Below are positions 1 through 10,663 of a stretch of DNA of 64,000 bases, piece by piece. The position numbers and the translations under genes were made by a program. Source of the DNA: Ditylenchus dipsaci (lineage: Eukaryota > Nematoda > Chromadorea > Rhabditida > Anguinidae); NCBI GenBank assembly GCA_004194705.1, contig SADC01001275.1, forward strand, positions 1,550,001-1,614,000, in the 5' to 3' direction. Each line of letters starts with the position of its first letter. The stretch's first letter is position 1. Below the pieces are notes generated by a model. It searched no databases, was not told the DNA's origin, and was given only the letters and a program-made list of their open reading frames with translations.

Positions 1-50
1 AAAAAAAACAATTTCTGATAAAGTTTTTGAAATTTTTTCGAATTTTTCAG

Positions 51-3000
51 CTGATTTCTCAAATAATTCGCTCAACTATGTGTACAAGCGTAAAGGTCGA
101 AGAGGTTGTTGCAGACCCAGAATCTGGAACAGATGTTGAAAAATTAGCTGCTCTTCCCAATTTCCAGCTTCAAATTCAGCGGGATTCTAAATGGCTTGAA
201 ATGGCGACTAGTAAACTCCTTCCTCAGGTTCTTTTCTAATTATTTCGCGTTTAAGCAGTTTTTATTTATTTTTTCTTTTTCAGCTATCTCCCTTGTGGCT
301 ATGCTGTGTGTCAACCACTCTCACCATATCCGTGTTTCCACTCTGAAGATGATGTGCGATATTACTGAACAATGCTCTGTAGCTTTTGACAAGGTGACGC
401 TAAATCCTATTTTACTTGATTTGTGTACAGTTCTCGTCAATGATGATCACGCCGGGTGAGTTTTTACTCGTTCATCTAATGTTCTAATTTTTAACCAAAA
501 ATTTTTTCAGCGTTCGCTCTTTGGTGAAGGATGTTCTAGCTAAATTGCGCCGAGATGATACCGATTTTTGCATCAAGTATATGGCAGAGAAAATTACAAA
601 GGTGTTCAAGAATTTGGTTAAAAATGTGAAGAATTCAGCTTCCGGGGATATTGTTTTTCAAAATGTAAGGTTCTGCCTCAATTCAACAATTTTTAAACTA
701 ATCTTTTTTAAGAATCTCAACTGTCTTCGAATTTTGGGAACAGCTGGATTTGATCGTTTGGTTTTTGCCTCTACAGACTTCTTGGAGCGATTATTGCTGG
801 CGGTAATGCAAACTATTCGAGTAGATAAGAAGCGGCTCCTTATTTCCTCTGAAGAATCAGCCTCATTTTTGTTGTCTTTTCCTCTTCGTTATAGAATCCA
901 AGGTCATCAAGTAATGGCATTAGCAGAATTTTTCGGTGGATTGGAAAATGTAGATGTAAGTATTTTTATTGCAGGAATGTAGTCATTTTTATGTTTTGTG
1001 GCCTCTTATTGGGTCATGTTCGCAAAGTGGAGTTTCGCTTATTTGGAGACTGTGAAGTCTAAAACTTTTTCGGATCTTCCAAAACTAACCCTGGAAGTTC
1101 AGCATAGAGTCCTAGCGATTTCGAAAAATTCCTATTTCAACTTTTGTGTTTACTTTTATATAATTTTTTTCAGAGCGTATTCAGCATTCTTGTTGACAAT
1201 TTTCGGACATCTGACATGGACGGGAGGATAGCTGCCGCAATCTTAATGGCATCGATAGCATCTTTCTCTCCATCGACCAGCTTTGACTTATCTGCGGAAC
1301 AAGAAACAATAAAGCTGGCTTCTTTGCATTCATTCGTTGACTCCTCCTTGCAATTTTTATCGCCATTAGAAAACTCTATTGAGGCTGAGGTCAATGATCA
1401 GAGGATAGAAGGCAGGAGCATTGAGTTAAAAGTAAAAGTTCTTTGTTCTGTAACAGCATACGTATTGTAGATGGGAGTAGGTTGCATTCGGATGAGTCAT
1501 GTTTGGCCGCTGTACTTCTTCATGGCATTGTGAGGGCTATTCTTCAGCTTAAGCACCATAAACACTACACTAGAGTGAGTTTTTTTATGTGAACAGAGTT
1601 AAACAAATATTTCGAATTTTTTTGAATAAGAGTTATGCTGAAAAGAGTTTATCAAACTTACAGATTGCTGTGTAAAGCAGACTTGTGGTGCTGCAGAAAT
1701 ATTCGTGTTTACTGAGACTTGTTTTTGTTAAGTTCTACCCAGATTTCCGCGGGTCTAGTACCCCGAAAGCCACGAGTCACACATGTTTTTGTAACTTATT
1801 TTATTCTGGCAACACATCTAAGGGTAAATCAACCCTGCTCACACGATAGAGCTAATATAAAAACCTTTTTATATAGACAAAAGTAATATTTCGGCTGACC
1901 CGCAGGTCCTCAAATTCGCACATTTGACCCGCGGGTCAAAAAGATCGAATTTTTTTTGGTTTGCTGTGGTTTCTCAAGGTTAAAATTTTGAAATAAAAGG
2001 AATAAAACGAACAATAACTCTTTTTTCGGTTTTTTAGAAACCAAAGTGTTTACGAACCCGAACTCGGAAGCAAGAATTTACGGGTCCTTTACCCTCGAGG
2101 AAAGTAAATTTTGCGCTGGCTGGGGGCGGATTCTATACTGTTACCAAACGTTATTATGACACATCGGATATTCCTATGCTGTAGAGCAGGGTTGATTTTC
2201 TTATGAATCTGTTAAAAGCAGTAAAAAATGATGTTTGGTAGTTGAAATACAGTCGACTCTCGATATAACGCCACCCCCTCAAGTTCGTTCACGCCTAGGG
2301 TCCGACACTTTTTTTACTCTATTTTTGAAAACTTTTGCTGAACCTAATTCGGCAGTCTTGTCATAAATATCGTACAGATTCCGATTCTGCCAATCGTTTC
2401 TGAAAAAGTTTAAACTTTTGCCAGTAAGACCCGCGCCTTTCGATATAGCGCCACTTTTAAAAAATTGGCGGCGACATATAGAGAGGCGCGGGTCTTTTTT
2501 CAGAAACGATTTGCTGAATCGGAACCTGTACGATATTTATGACAAGACTGCCGAAACAGGTGCAGCAAAAGTTTTTAAAAATAGGGTTAAAAAAGTGTCG
2601 GACCCTAGGCGGGAACGAACTTGTGGGGGTGGCGTTATATCGTGAGTCGACTGGAGAAACAAAAAGATGTTTCAAAAATTGACTCGTCACCCGAGGGAGT
2701 CTGGGGGGAGCTTTTAGTGAGATATGTTTCTGATAGGTTTAGTTATCTACATGAAACATTTCAGTTGCTTATCGATGTGCTATATGAAGTGCTCAAATGG
2801 ACATCTTCTTCAAATTTTTTCGTCAAAGACTCGTCTGAACGAAGTCTAGAAGTGCTTTCCAAGGTAAGATTTTTTAGTTGATAATAAACTTATTGCAACT
2901 CGCAAGTGCAACCTGCTGTGCAAACATTTATGCTAGCTTTTTAATTTTTCAGCGAAATTTGATTACTTTGTTTTTAGGGCGGTGGCCATGCGAGTGTCTC

Positions 3001-4201
3001 TCAATTTCTCTCTTTAAATGCGTCTTATGTGGTTTTCAAAGTGTCTCTTCGATCTCGGGATTTCGCTCTTAATGCTAGGTCGCCGCTGGTTCTCTCCGAA
3101 ATGCTGGCACGATGTTCTGACCCCCTAATGTTCGACCAGGTGCAGCATATTGTACAAGAACTTCTGTTGGCTTTGGATCGAAATGATCAAGTAATTACCT
3201 GATGATTTTACAATGGTGAGTAACAGTTGTCATTTTAGAAGAAAACCCTTCTCTTGCTACGTGCTATCAGAAACTATGTTCGTGCTTTGCTCAAGTGGTT
3301 TCCGGATCTTAGGCCTGTCCCAGTTTCTTATGAGACGATGGAGTCAGTGGGAAAAGCCCTACAGGACAAATGCGACAGTAATGATAAACAGAATGAGCAG
3401 GGGAGACCTGATCTCTACGCTAGCAGGGAATCACAGGAGTTTCGGAAGAACGCTAGTAAATCTCCAATGGTTCTTAGTGTTGTTGCGGTTTTGAACAGGT
3501 TTGTTAAAAGTACATTAGATGTAGGAGAATGTGAAAGATGAATTTCCAGGACGAGGCACATGGTCTCGTCGACACATCTACCTATACAAATACTTGTGCT
3601 TGACATCCTGAATGACTCATTGCAATTTGTAAAAAATTTTGAAGATGATCTCCTTCCAATGATACATCAAAACTGGCATGGTCTTGTACGCAAGCTGAAT
3701 GTTGACTGGTCAACTCGTGCTATTTCCGACTCTCAGAAACTTGTTGCAGCTAGAGCAGTAGAAGTAATCGCTTATAAGGGATCTATTCTACGAATATTTC
3801 TAGTGTGCGGTTTCAGGTCATTGAAACAATGTGCCATGTGTCAGGAAATTTTATCTACTTAAAAATAACTCAAGAACTGGGACCGAAGATGGTAGGGTTT
3901 ATGCATCAATCCCTAACGGGTTCTGACTTCATGCTGAGGACTTATCCACTGACTGCAACATACCGTCTCCAACTTGCGATTATAAAAGGGTTGGTTTTTT
4001 TTAATTTATAGGTAACCTCTTTCTTTTTTTAGGATATCAACATTTGTTCTGAGGTGTCGCCTGTCTGGTCAGCATCGTCTTCCATTTATAGAAGTCTTGA
4101 AGCTTTATTCCAACACGATGAAATTGCCAGAAGATTTAAGAAGAGTCGCTAATCAATCTTTGAAAATATGCACTGAAATTAGTCATGATAATGAGAACTG
4201 A
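51..4201 (+). CDS. tti1: TTI1-like HEAT-repeat protein (TELO2-interacting protein 1), 5' end outside window
   Basis: TTI1 is the large HEAT-repeat partner of TELO2 and TTI2 in the TTT co-chaperone, which stabilises PI3K-like kinases such as mTOR, ATM and ATR. The call rests on family-like blocks: a helical stretch with VNHSHHIRVSTLKMMCDI, then LQVLDIL-type text (PIQILVLDILNDSLQFV), then LLPMIHQNWHGLVRKLN and CHVSGNF. Exons supported by phase are 51-210, 284-455, 511-664, 713-955, from 1174 onward, to 1574, 2657-2863, 2978-3190, 3239-3498, 3550-3763, 3817-3989 and 4033-4201 (TGA). Introns are often 48-75 nt. The exon near 1028-1125 is uncertain. Around 1430-1475 two good coding stretches are out of phase and I see no usable donor, so a frameshift or sequence error is likely. 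Intron 1575-2656 carries two transposons. The family name comes from recalled patterns; another HEAT protein is possible but less likely. Confidence 0.7.
1676..2195. repeat. Foldback repeat in TTI1 intron, relative of the copy at 62.1 kb
   Basis: Intronic sequence with CCGCGGGTC-like ends. Its interior (AGCCACGAG ... CTGGCAACA ... CACGATAGAGCTAATATA) matches a similar block at 62.16-62.28 kb. The 62-kb copy has clear inverted ends; this one is more decayed and its limits are approximate. Confidence 0.55.
2250..2653. mobile_element. pogo/Tigger-like MITE in TTI1 intron
   Basis: Begins CAGTCGACTCTCGATATAAC after TA (2248-2249) and ends with the inverted form ...GAGTCGACTG at 2653. Both arms carry TTCGTTC..CGCC..GGGTCCGACACTTTTTT. 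CAGT ends and a TA target are typical of pogo-type Tc1/mariner elements. No coding sequence inside. The right-hand TA reads GA, and the next base completes the AG at which the following TTI1 exon begins. Confidence 0.85.
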
Positions 4202-4339
4202 TATTTCCAATTGATATTTCTTTTACTGTTGTTTCTTCATAAAATCTCAAAATATTTTATAGAAATTCATCTAATCTGGCTTTGATATTCGTATTGATTT
4301 CTTTTTTGTGCATGGGTCGGTAGATATATTTTTCACTAA

Positions 4340-4356
4340 TAATATTTCAAGAGTCA
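4340..4356 (+). promoter_or_regulatory. Putative trans-splice acceptor before riboflavin kinase
   Basis: ACTAATAATATTTCAAG followed by AGTCA and the RFK ATG. It looks like a splice acceptor placed 5 nt before a start codon, in a 155-bp gap after the stop of the upstream same-strand gene. That is the arrangement of a downstream operon gene in nematodes. It is inference only. Confidence 0.4.
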
Positions 4357-5494
4357 ATGACGCTCTCAACAAACGCCATAGCTGATTCTGCTACCAAACT
4401 TCTGCCATATTTTTTCCGGGGTAAAGTGGTGTATGGATTTGGACGTGGTGGCAAGAAGCTCAATTGTCCGACGGGTTTGCACTTGGTGTAATTATTTAAA
4501 GGAGGACAGACAATAGGGGGAGGGGGGATTTTGACTAGAAAATGGGATTTTGCTACCTTAAGTCAATTTAATTTTTAAGTTTAACCCCAAAATTTTTTTA
4601 CACCATTCGTTATTACCATGAATCCACCCGACAAAAAACACATGAGATCGAAGTTTCGAAACAAAAATGTTTTTCGAAAAATTTGTTTTGGTCCAATTCA
4701 GGGGCGTAACGGTACTTTTCGGAATTATGTCAGAACTTCCCTTTTCATAAATGATCTAGTAAACATTGTTATATACAAGTCTATACTCAAAATGACGCCA
4801 GAAAGCTGGGCTACATTCTGATTATAACGTTGTATATGACTGTGCTTGCGAAATGTGCGAAAAAAACAAAATTTCCCGAAAGCCTCGACTTTTTTACAAT
4901 TTTGGTTTTTTTCGCATATTTTGCAATAAAAATTAAATTAACTTGAGGTAGCAAAATCCCATTTTCTAGTCAAAATCCCCCTCCTCCTATTGTCTGTCCT
5001 CCTTTAAAGAAGTTTAATTAAAAATAGTTTTAGCAAATTTGGAGCCCGCCACTGTTGTCCTGCTTCCTAATGAATTTCCAAACGGTGTTTACGCTGGTTT
5101 CGCGAAGGTGGATAAGTCGGAGCTATATCCTATGGTGATGAGCGTTGGTTACAATCCACATTTCAACAACGAGAAGAAAACACTCGTTGGTCTTTTTGAA
5201 CACTTTTAGAGAGGGCAGAAATTTAAAGTGATTTTAAGGAGGTCCATATACTGAAGGAGTTTGACAACGATTTTTACGACTCTGTTGTGGAGGCAGTCGC
5301 CCTGGAATACATTCGCCCTATGCAATCCTTTACCTCTTTAGGTATCTTTATCAAGTATTTTTGCAAAACATACATTTGCAGTGGGTTCAGGTGAACTCAT
5401 TGATGCTATTGAAAGTGACAAAGATAGTGCCAGGAGCACAATGAATGCAGCCAGGCTGGTGGAGTACCAGAACCATTCCTTCTTTTCATCATAG
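4357..5494 (+). CDS. rfk: Riboflavin kinase
   Basis: Phosphorylates riboflavin with ATP to give FMN, the first step from vitamin B2 to flavin cofactors; cytosolic. Four exons fit in phase: 4357-4474, 5034-5185, 5239-5341 and 5382-5494 (TAG), giving 161 residues, close to animal RFK length (about 155). Family marks in order are LPYFFRGKVVYGFGRGGKKL near residue 20, the PTANLEP flavokinase motif created by joining exons 1 and 2 (P-T-A splits across the junction), FPNGVYAGFAKVD, SVGYNPHFNNEKKTLEVHIL, FDNDFYDS, YIRPMQSF and ELIDAIESD. The reading frame is intact. Intron 1 (4475-5033) contains a 502-bp MITE. The gene starts 155 bp after the TTI1 stop on the same strand, so co-transcription is possible. 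Confidence 0.95.
4501..5002. mobile_element. MITE with 75-bp inverted ends in RFK intron 1
   Basis: Starts GGAGGACAGACAATAGG and ends with its inverted form. Arms of about 75 bp include TTTGACTAGAAAATGGGATT. Flanked on both sides by TTTAAA (4495-4500, 5003-5008), either a target duplication or part of a palindromic end. The only ORF inside (4618-4821) resembles nothing. Not assigned to a superfamily. Confidence 0.85.
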
Positions 5495-5629
5495 ATAACA
5501 CATTATAATTGATGTCAATGGATAACTACTGTGATCGCAAATACCATACCTATCTCCTATGTAATGGTTTTCGGTGGCTGTATTGTGGAGATTTGATGCA
5601 TATAAGTTGACTTAAACTGTGTCAGTAAT

Positions 5630-5660
5630 TTTTTTATTAGAATAAAATAAGCAGTTCTTT
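5630..5660 (+). terminator. Candidate polyadenylation signals after riboflavin kinase
   Basis: GAATAAAATAAGCAG, about 150 nt after the RFK stop, holds overlapping AATAAA and AAATAA hexamers in a T-rich stretch. Position and sequence suit 3' end formation. Confidence 0.45.
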
Positions 5661-5799
5661 TTATTAATATAAGTGTACAGATGAAGACGGATAGTGATCG
5701 GAGACATTAAAAATTATTGCACACACGATGCAGTGACTTACTTTCGATAGTCACATATAGCCATAAAGCAGATTAATTATTTTTCATCGGTTTTAGAGA

Positions 5800-5905
5800 T
5801 GCTCATGACTAGGGACTTAATTGTCAAAGGGGGAGGAAACTTTATATACGCATTACTTTGGGTCGAAGGTTCGAATCCCCCTGAGTGCAAACCCTATTTA
5901 TTTTG
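5800..5905 (+). repeat. tRNA-derived SINE-like fragment
   Basis: Contains an internal B-box-like GGTTCGAATCC followed by CCCTGAGTGC. The block GGAAACTTTATATACGCAT recurs in diverged form at 27.72 kb. Related B-box ends occur at 11.98-12.05 kb and, inverted, at 14.77-14.84 kb. Confidence 0.5.
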
Positions 5906-6049
5906 CTCTGAATCTTATTCGCTGAATTCTAGGAGCGAAAACCATCGAGTAATCGATTGCAACCATTTCCAGCATTGCTCACTGTCAGCAAATGCCCTAA
6001 GTTGTGGATTTCAAGCAAATGACAGACCTATGTAGGATGGCATAGAATT

Positions 6050-6635
6050 GGAGCGAATTCGCTTTTCTCAAATTCGCGCGGGACCACCCTAACTTTGTTA
6101 ATATTGTTTTCAAATTGTTTTTGTTTGCATGTAAAATTTTTTCAAGATATAGAACCATGTACTAGTCGAGCCCAACATTGCTCGACTATGCCAGATCGGA
6201 CGACTTAAGTAGTACATAGTCCAAGTTTGTCGCCTTCAAAGGATGCCGCTTTGTGCCCATACCTATGCACTTTCAAGAGAAGCCCAAAGTATGAGAGGTT
6301 TTAATAGTATATGAGTCTGAAATAGTGCATAGTCGAGCCTAACACACTATGGGCTTCTCTTTGAAAATGCCCCATATATGGGGCATAAAGGCGGCATCCT
6401 TTGATCGGTAAAAACTTGGCCCCAGTACTACTGACTTATCCTACTTACACTGCACATAATAACAACTTATATGAGTCTGCATTAGAAATTTACTCATAAA
6501 TGGTATTAAAATTTTCAATGCACACAAAAAATTAGTTCAAAAACAAAAATAAAAATTAATTCGAAAAAAAAACAAATAAAATTAGGGTGATCCCGCGCGA
6601 ATTCGAATTTCGCAAATTCGCTGTGCTTATCAAGT
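6050..6635. repeat. Foldback element with GCGAATT ends
   Basis: Outer arms match in inverted orientation: CAAATTCGCGCGGGACCACCC (left) against the complement of GGTGATCCCGCGCGAATTCG (right). A second palindrome sits inside (about 6205-6440), sharing CAAAGGATGCCGC and GAGAAGCCCA in opposite orientations. No coding potential seen. Confidence 0.65.
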
Positions 6636-6639
6636 TTCA

Positions 6640-6895
6640 TGGTCCTTTAAAGGGCCATTGCCGTCCCCGACAACGGTTGTCCCCGCCAATTCAAATTTTT
6701 TTCTTCATCATTGCATTTACGTACGGATTTTTCAACTTGGTTTCTAACAAAACTGTACCTAAAATTAAATTCTAGGCCTTGTTTTGTTAGAAACCGAGCT
6801 GAAAAATCCGTACAGAAGTTGAATGATTAGGCAAAAAAATTTAAATTGGCGGGGGACAATTCAAAACAGGTGGCAATGGCCCTTTAAAGGCGCAT
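6640..6895. repeat. Palindromic MITE of the TTTAAAGG family, subfamily A
   Basis: Ends CCTTTAAAGGGCCATTGCC and its complement. The centre is a near-palindrome around TTCAACTTGGTTTCTAACAA, shared with the copies at 37.51-37.75 and 59.77-59.92 kb. Confidence 0.75.
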
Positions 6896-7370
6896 TCACA
6901 ATGAGGAGGCTGTTTGCGGATGCTAAACCAGACATTGCACTCGGAAATGGCCATAACTTTTTTTAAATTTTTCAAAAATTATTCTTTTGGTGCCATCTTG
7001 TAGTTAAGATTCAGGGCTACAAGAAAAGTTATTAATAAATTAGATATTGTTGAAAAAATTGAGTTAAAAAAGAAAGACTCCGTCCAAGCATCCGCACTCG
7101 AATTCGAGTTAGGATTCTTGGGCGGAGTCTTAAAATTTTATCTGAGTTTTGAAGCATCTTTGACTCAGTCAGTAGCTCATTTGGTAGCCCTAATCCTCAT
7201 CTACATCATGAAAGCAACTACATAAGCAACTGGAAAACAAAAAAATCGCACCAACTGAAATTTTTTGGGAAAACAGTAAAAAAAGCAAGGATTCTGTTTC
7301 GCGGATTCTTAGTGAGTAGTCTGTTTTGGCATCCGCAAACAGCCTTCTCATTGTGTATGCGCCTTAAATC
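6885..7370. mobile_element. MITE with GCATTCACAATGAGGAGGCT ends
   Basis: Left end AAAGGCGCATTCACAATGAG..TTTGCGGATGC is repeated inverted at 7330-7368. The inside holds a GACTCCG..CGGAGTC palindrome (7078-7128) and a tRNA A-box-like stretch, TAGCTCATTTGGTAG, at about 7170. Confidence 0.7.
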
Positions 7371-7403
7371 ACTGAATAATTTGATCAAAAAATATGTTCT
7401 ATT

Positions 7404-7535
7404 TAGAGTTGTAGAAATTCCCGGAAATATAGAAAACCCGGGAATATTCCCGGAATATTCCCAATATAGGGGAAAATACCGGGAAACCCGGGAATATTCC
7501 CAATGTTCCCGGAATATTCCCATTGTACAACCCTA
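7404..7535. mobile_element. Short non-autonomous hAT element
   Basis: 132 bp with ends TAGAGTTGTA / TACAACCCTA and a perfect 8-bp flanking duplication GTTCTATT (7396-7403 and 7536-7543). The interior is reiterated CCCGGGAATATTCC. The terminal TAGGGTTGT-type sequence matches the large hAT element at 19,870, so it may have used that transposase. Confidence 0.85.
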
Positions 7536-7713
7536 GTTCTATTTACAGTTTTCTAGCAATTGTGCAAATTATTTTGCAAGAATGGATAATTTAGTACAAA
7601 AGCATAATGAAAGTTAATTTATTGAAATCTGTTGGATTAAGATGTAGTCTGGGGAAGTCGAAACAAAGAGCTGCGTCAGTGAATTTATTCAAAAGCAGAG
7701 GCTCTTTCAACCT

Positions 7714-10070
7714 CTACTTGGGGCTGAAAACACCTAGTTGTTTGAGCACAAAGAGAATGATCAGTGTCACAAGGATTGTCAAGAAAACTCCAAGGATAAT
7801 TGTCCATTTGAGATTCTTCCTGAAATGTAGGATACAATACAGAAAAAAATGTGTTCGACTTTAAATTTCAAAAAATTTAGGGAATTTTTTCAAATTGGAT
7901 ACCAAAATTTTTAGGTCATTTTAGCTACACCGTTTTTTCAAATTTTCGAGGCCATTTTACTTACACTGTTTTAAAAAAAATCTGACGTGGGGCGCCAATA
8001 AGGGAAAATATCTAAAAACCCGAAAAAATCAGTATTATATTTTGCGCTGCTGGAAAATTTTTTCAAGGGTGCCAGAGAATTGGGGAAGGATAATTATAAG
8101 ATAATGCCTTTTGTGCTAAAATAAAATTTATTATTTAGTTAATTTTGGAACAAACAGAATAAGCAGATTTTCTTTTACTCGAAAAATGTGGATAATCCTT
8201 TTTTCTGGGCCAAATATACTTTTTTGGGGGCAAATATACTTCTTTTTGGGGTAGAAATACTGTTTTTGGGGCAGATCGGTTTGGGGCAAATTTACTTTTT
8301 TTCTGGGCAAATATATTTTTTTGGAGCCAATTTTTTATGGGGTAAATTTTTCTCTAATTAAAAAAAATATTTTTTCCAGAAAAGTTTTATAGAAAAAGGT
8401 GAATTTGTTCCAAAAAAAAGAGAAAAATTTGCCCCATAAAAAATAAAATTGCTTTAAAAAAATATATTTGCCTCGAAAAGAAGTATATCTGCCCAAACCC
8501 ATCTGCCCAAAAAAAGTATTTCTGCCCAAAAAGAAGTATATTTGCCCCAAAAAAGTAAATTTGCTCTAAAAAAGAATTGGCCCCAAAAAAAGTTAATTTG
8601 CCCCCAAAAAAGTATATTTGCCCCAGAAAAAAGGATTATCAGAAAAATGTTAATAAAAACCCGAGAAATTATGATTTTGTGGAACTTTGACGGCCCCGAT
8701 AGGCGCCGTCGATTTTTTTTTGTTTGATTTTGGTAAACATGAAGAAAGAAAATTACTGATCTGAACGGATTCGGATTCAGGATGAGATTTTGATATTAGG
8801 GTCGACTTCCAGAAACTTTCGTCCTGAAAATTGACGATTTTGATCGAAAATTTCAAAAAAAAAATTCATTGACCGTCGGTAATCGATATTTTACCATTCG
8901 GCCGTATCAAATAAATGAGGGTATTAGTATATACCCTTGATACTTCTTCGGTCTTATTATACTCACTTTCATAAATCAGTTGAGTAGTTCTTTTTTGAGA
9001 ATTATAGCCCGCTATTCATACTAGCATATACAAGTAAAATAATGAAGGTTTCCAAAAGCAGGTCAAGTTCAGAGAGAAAATAAAAAATTATTTTATTGTT
9101 TGCATTGTTTTACTTGTATATGCTAGTATGAAAAGTGCGCTATAATTCACAAAAAAAGAACTACTCAACTGATTTATGAAAGTGAGTATAAGACCGAAGA
9201 AATATCAAGGGTATATACCCATACCCTCATTTATTTGATATGGCCCATTTTGCTTTCTTATCTCAAATGTTTTTACACCGTTTTGTAGCTGAGATTTTTC
9301 TCTGTCGATTGAGTGGTCAAACAACCTATTTAAAGATAATTTTTGAGAAAATCACATAAACCTCACACTAAAGAACCGTCCAATGAGGGTGTTTAACCAC
9401 TAAAACGATAGAGAAAAATCTAAGCTATAAAACGGTGTGAAAACATCTGAGATAAGAGAACAAAGTATATGAAAAAAGGTATGTGATGTGAAGTAGTAGT
9501 CGATGTCAAAAAGTAGCCGTAAAAATCCTCCGCCCCAACCCCTCCCCATTAAGAAAGTTTGAGAAAGGTATCGGGTCCAGCTGAGGTGCAAACGTGAGGA
9601 AGATTTAGTTATTGCAACTTAGCCATAGCTAATACCAAATAAAGAGATTGGGTTTAGCCAAAGAGAAAGGACAACATACCAGCACATGTTTCGTTGAACT
9701 CGGCGAGCAGTTGTCTTGAAGTTTTGGGACTGAAATTAACAAATCAAAATTCGAAATTTCATCAAGATTGCATGCAACAAATTAGACTTACAGAAGCATG
9801 AAGAGCCTCAGTTCTGTGGTCAATGTTTTCGAGTCTATCACCGCGCTCCAGGATTCTGATCATGTTGTCTGACATTACCTAAATTTGGGAGATTTTTACC
9901 TTGTAGAAATAGACTTATTGGTTACTGTCACTCACAGTTTTGACCTCTTCCACTTGTTTCTGTAGATCACTGACTTTTGAAAGGGGCTGCACCCCTACCT
10001 GCGGGCTGCTAACATCAATAACGGTGGAATTGGCGAAAATATTTTTTTTGTTGGCCTCCATCTTAAACAT
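7714..10070 (-). CDS. VAMP/synaptobrevin R-SNARE
   Basis: Vesicle R-SNARE that zippers with Qa, Qb and Qc SNAREs to drive membrane fusion. Exons, in coding order, are 10070 (or 10061)-9936, 9878-9792, 9729-9680 and 7819-7714; all junctions keep frame and use GT..AG. The product is 122-125 residues. The SNARE motif runs over about residues 35-95, with the zero-layer arginine in RILERGDRLENIDHRTEAL and FKTTARRVQRNMCWKNLKW before the membrane. A C-terminal anchor (TIILGVFLTILVTLIILFVL) is followed by a short luminal tail ending VFSPK. FKTT and WKNLK resemble VAMP8 or VAMP7 more than neuronal synaptobrevin, but there is no longin domain. Two in-frame starts lie 9 nt apart. The last intron (1.86 kb) holds several transposons, yet the frame is intact. 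Confidence 0.93.
8190..8641. mobile_element. Array-ended foldback element with 9-bp target duplication (Mutator-like)
   Basis: Ends GGATAATCCTTTTTTCTGGG and its complement, flanked by an exact 9-bp repeat GAAAAATGT (8181-8189 and 8642-8650). Both arms are arrays of a degenerate unit near GGGGCAAATATACTTTTTT in opposite orientation. A 9-bp duplication is typical of Mutator-like elements. No transposase. Lies in the VAMP last intron. Confidence 0.85.
8900..9246. mobile_element. MITE with about 150-bp inverted arms
   Basis: GTATCAAATAAATGAGGGTA at the left recurs inverted at the right. The arms stay similar through AAGACCGAAGA, CAGTTGAGTAGTTC and ACTAGCATATACAAGTAAA. In the VAMP last intron. 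Confidence 0.8.
9247..9545. mobile_element. MITE of the ACGGCTAC family (truncated left)
   Basis: Right part contains ATCTGAGATAAGAGAACA, TAGTAGTCGATGTCAAAA and GTAGCCGTAAAA. The same modules appear on both arms of the copy at 18.80-19.24 kb and at one end near 59.19 kb. Confidence 0.7.
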
Positions 10071-10129
10071 TTAGATTAGATATATTTTTCGGATGAAATG
10101 AGCTTGTCCATTTCGAAAATACATGGTGT

Positions 10130-10660
10130 TCGAAAACTTTTGGAAAATTTCTTTTTATCACAACTTTTTCTAGAACTCGTTTTTTGAAAAACTGTTTTTG
10201 CTACTTATCCTTTATCCGGCAAACATTTCAAATATGTAGTACTTCATGGTATCAAATTATATTTTAGCGTTGTTTGCTGTCGTCTAAATATTTGTTGTTC
10301 TTGTTTGATTGTTGAGCTACTAGTAAGTAGTAAAGCAGTGTTTATAAAAGTAGGACAAAGTAAAAAATTAGGTATTACAAAACTGCATTTCCGTATGTTC
10401 GCCAGATAAAGGATAAGTACCCTGTTTTTACAGGTCGATTCATTTTGTTGGAATATAATGCCAAAACACGATTTGTCCCCGTGTGGTTTTGGTCCTGGTC
10501 TGTGGATACCTTCGAGAAAGTAATGCTTAAACCACAGCGGGACCAAGCGAAAATCATTTTTTTTGACATTTTATACCAAAATGTTTTCATCGCAAATTGA
10601 GTCGATTTGTAAAAACAGTTGTTGAAAACCCGTTCTAGAAAAAATTATGGCCAAAAAATG
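10130..10660. repeat. Nested imperfect foldback upstream of VAMP
   Basis: TTTCTAGAAC..AAAACTGTTTTT at the left recurs inverted near 10600-10640, and ACTTATCCTTTATC..GGCAAACAT recurs inverted near 10395-10417. The minus-strand ORFs across it are palindrome by-products. Confidence 0.6.
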
Positions 10661-10663
10661 TCC

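Noticed and set aside
10244..10590. Overlapping minus-strand ORFs of 100 and 71 codons
   Set aside because: They fall inside a nested foldback and have low-complexity, family-free sequence.
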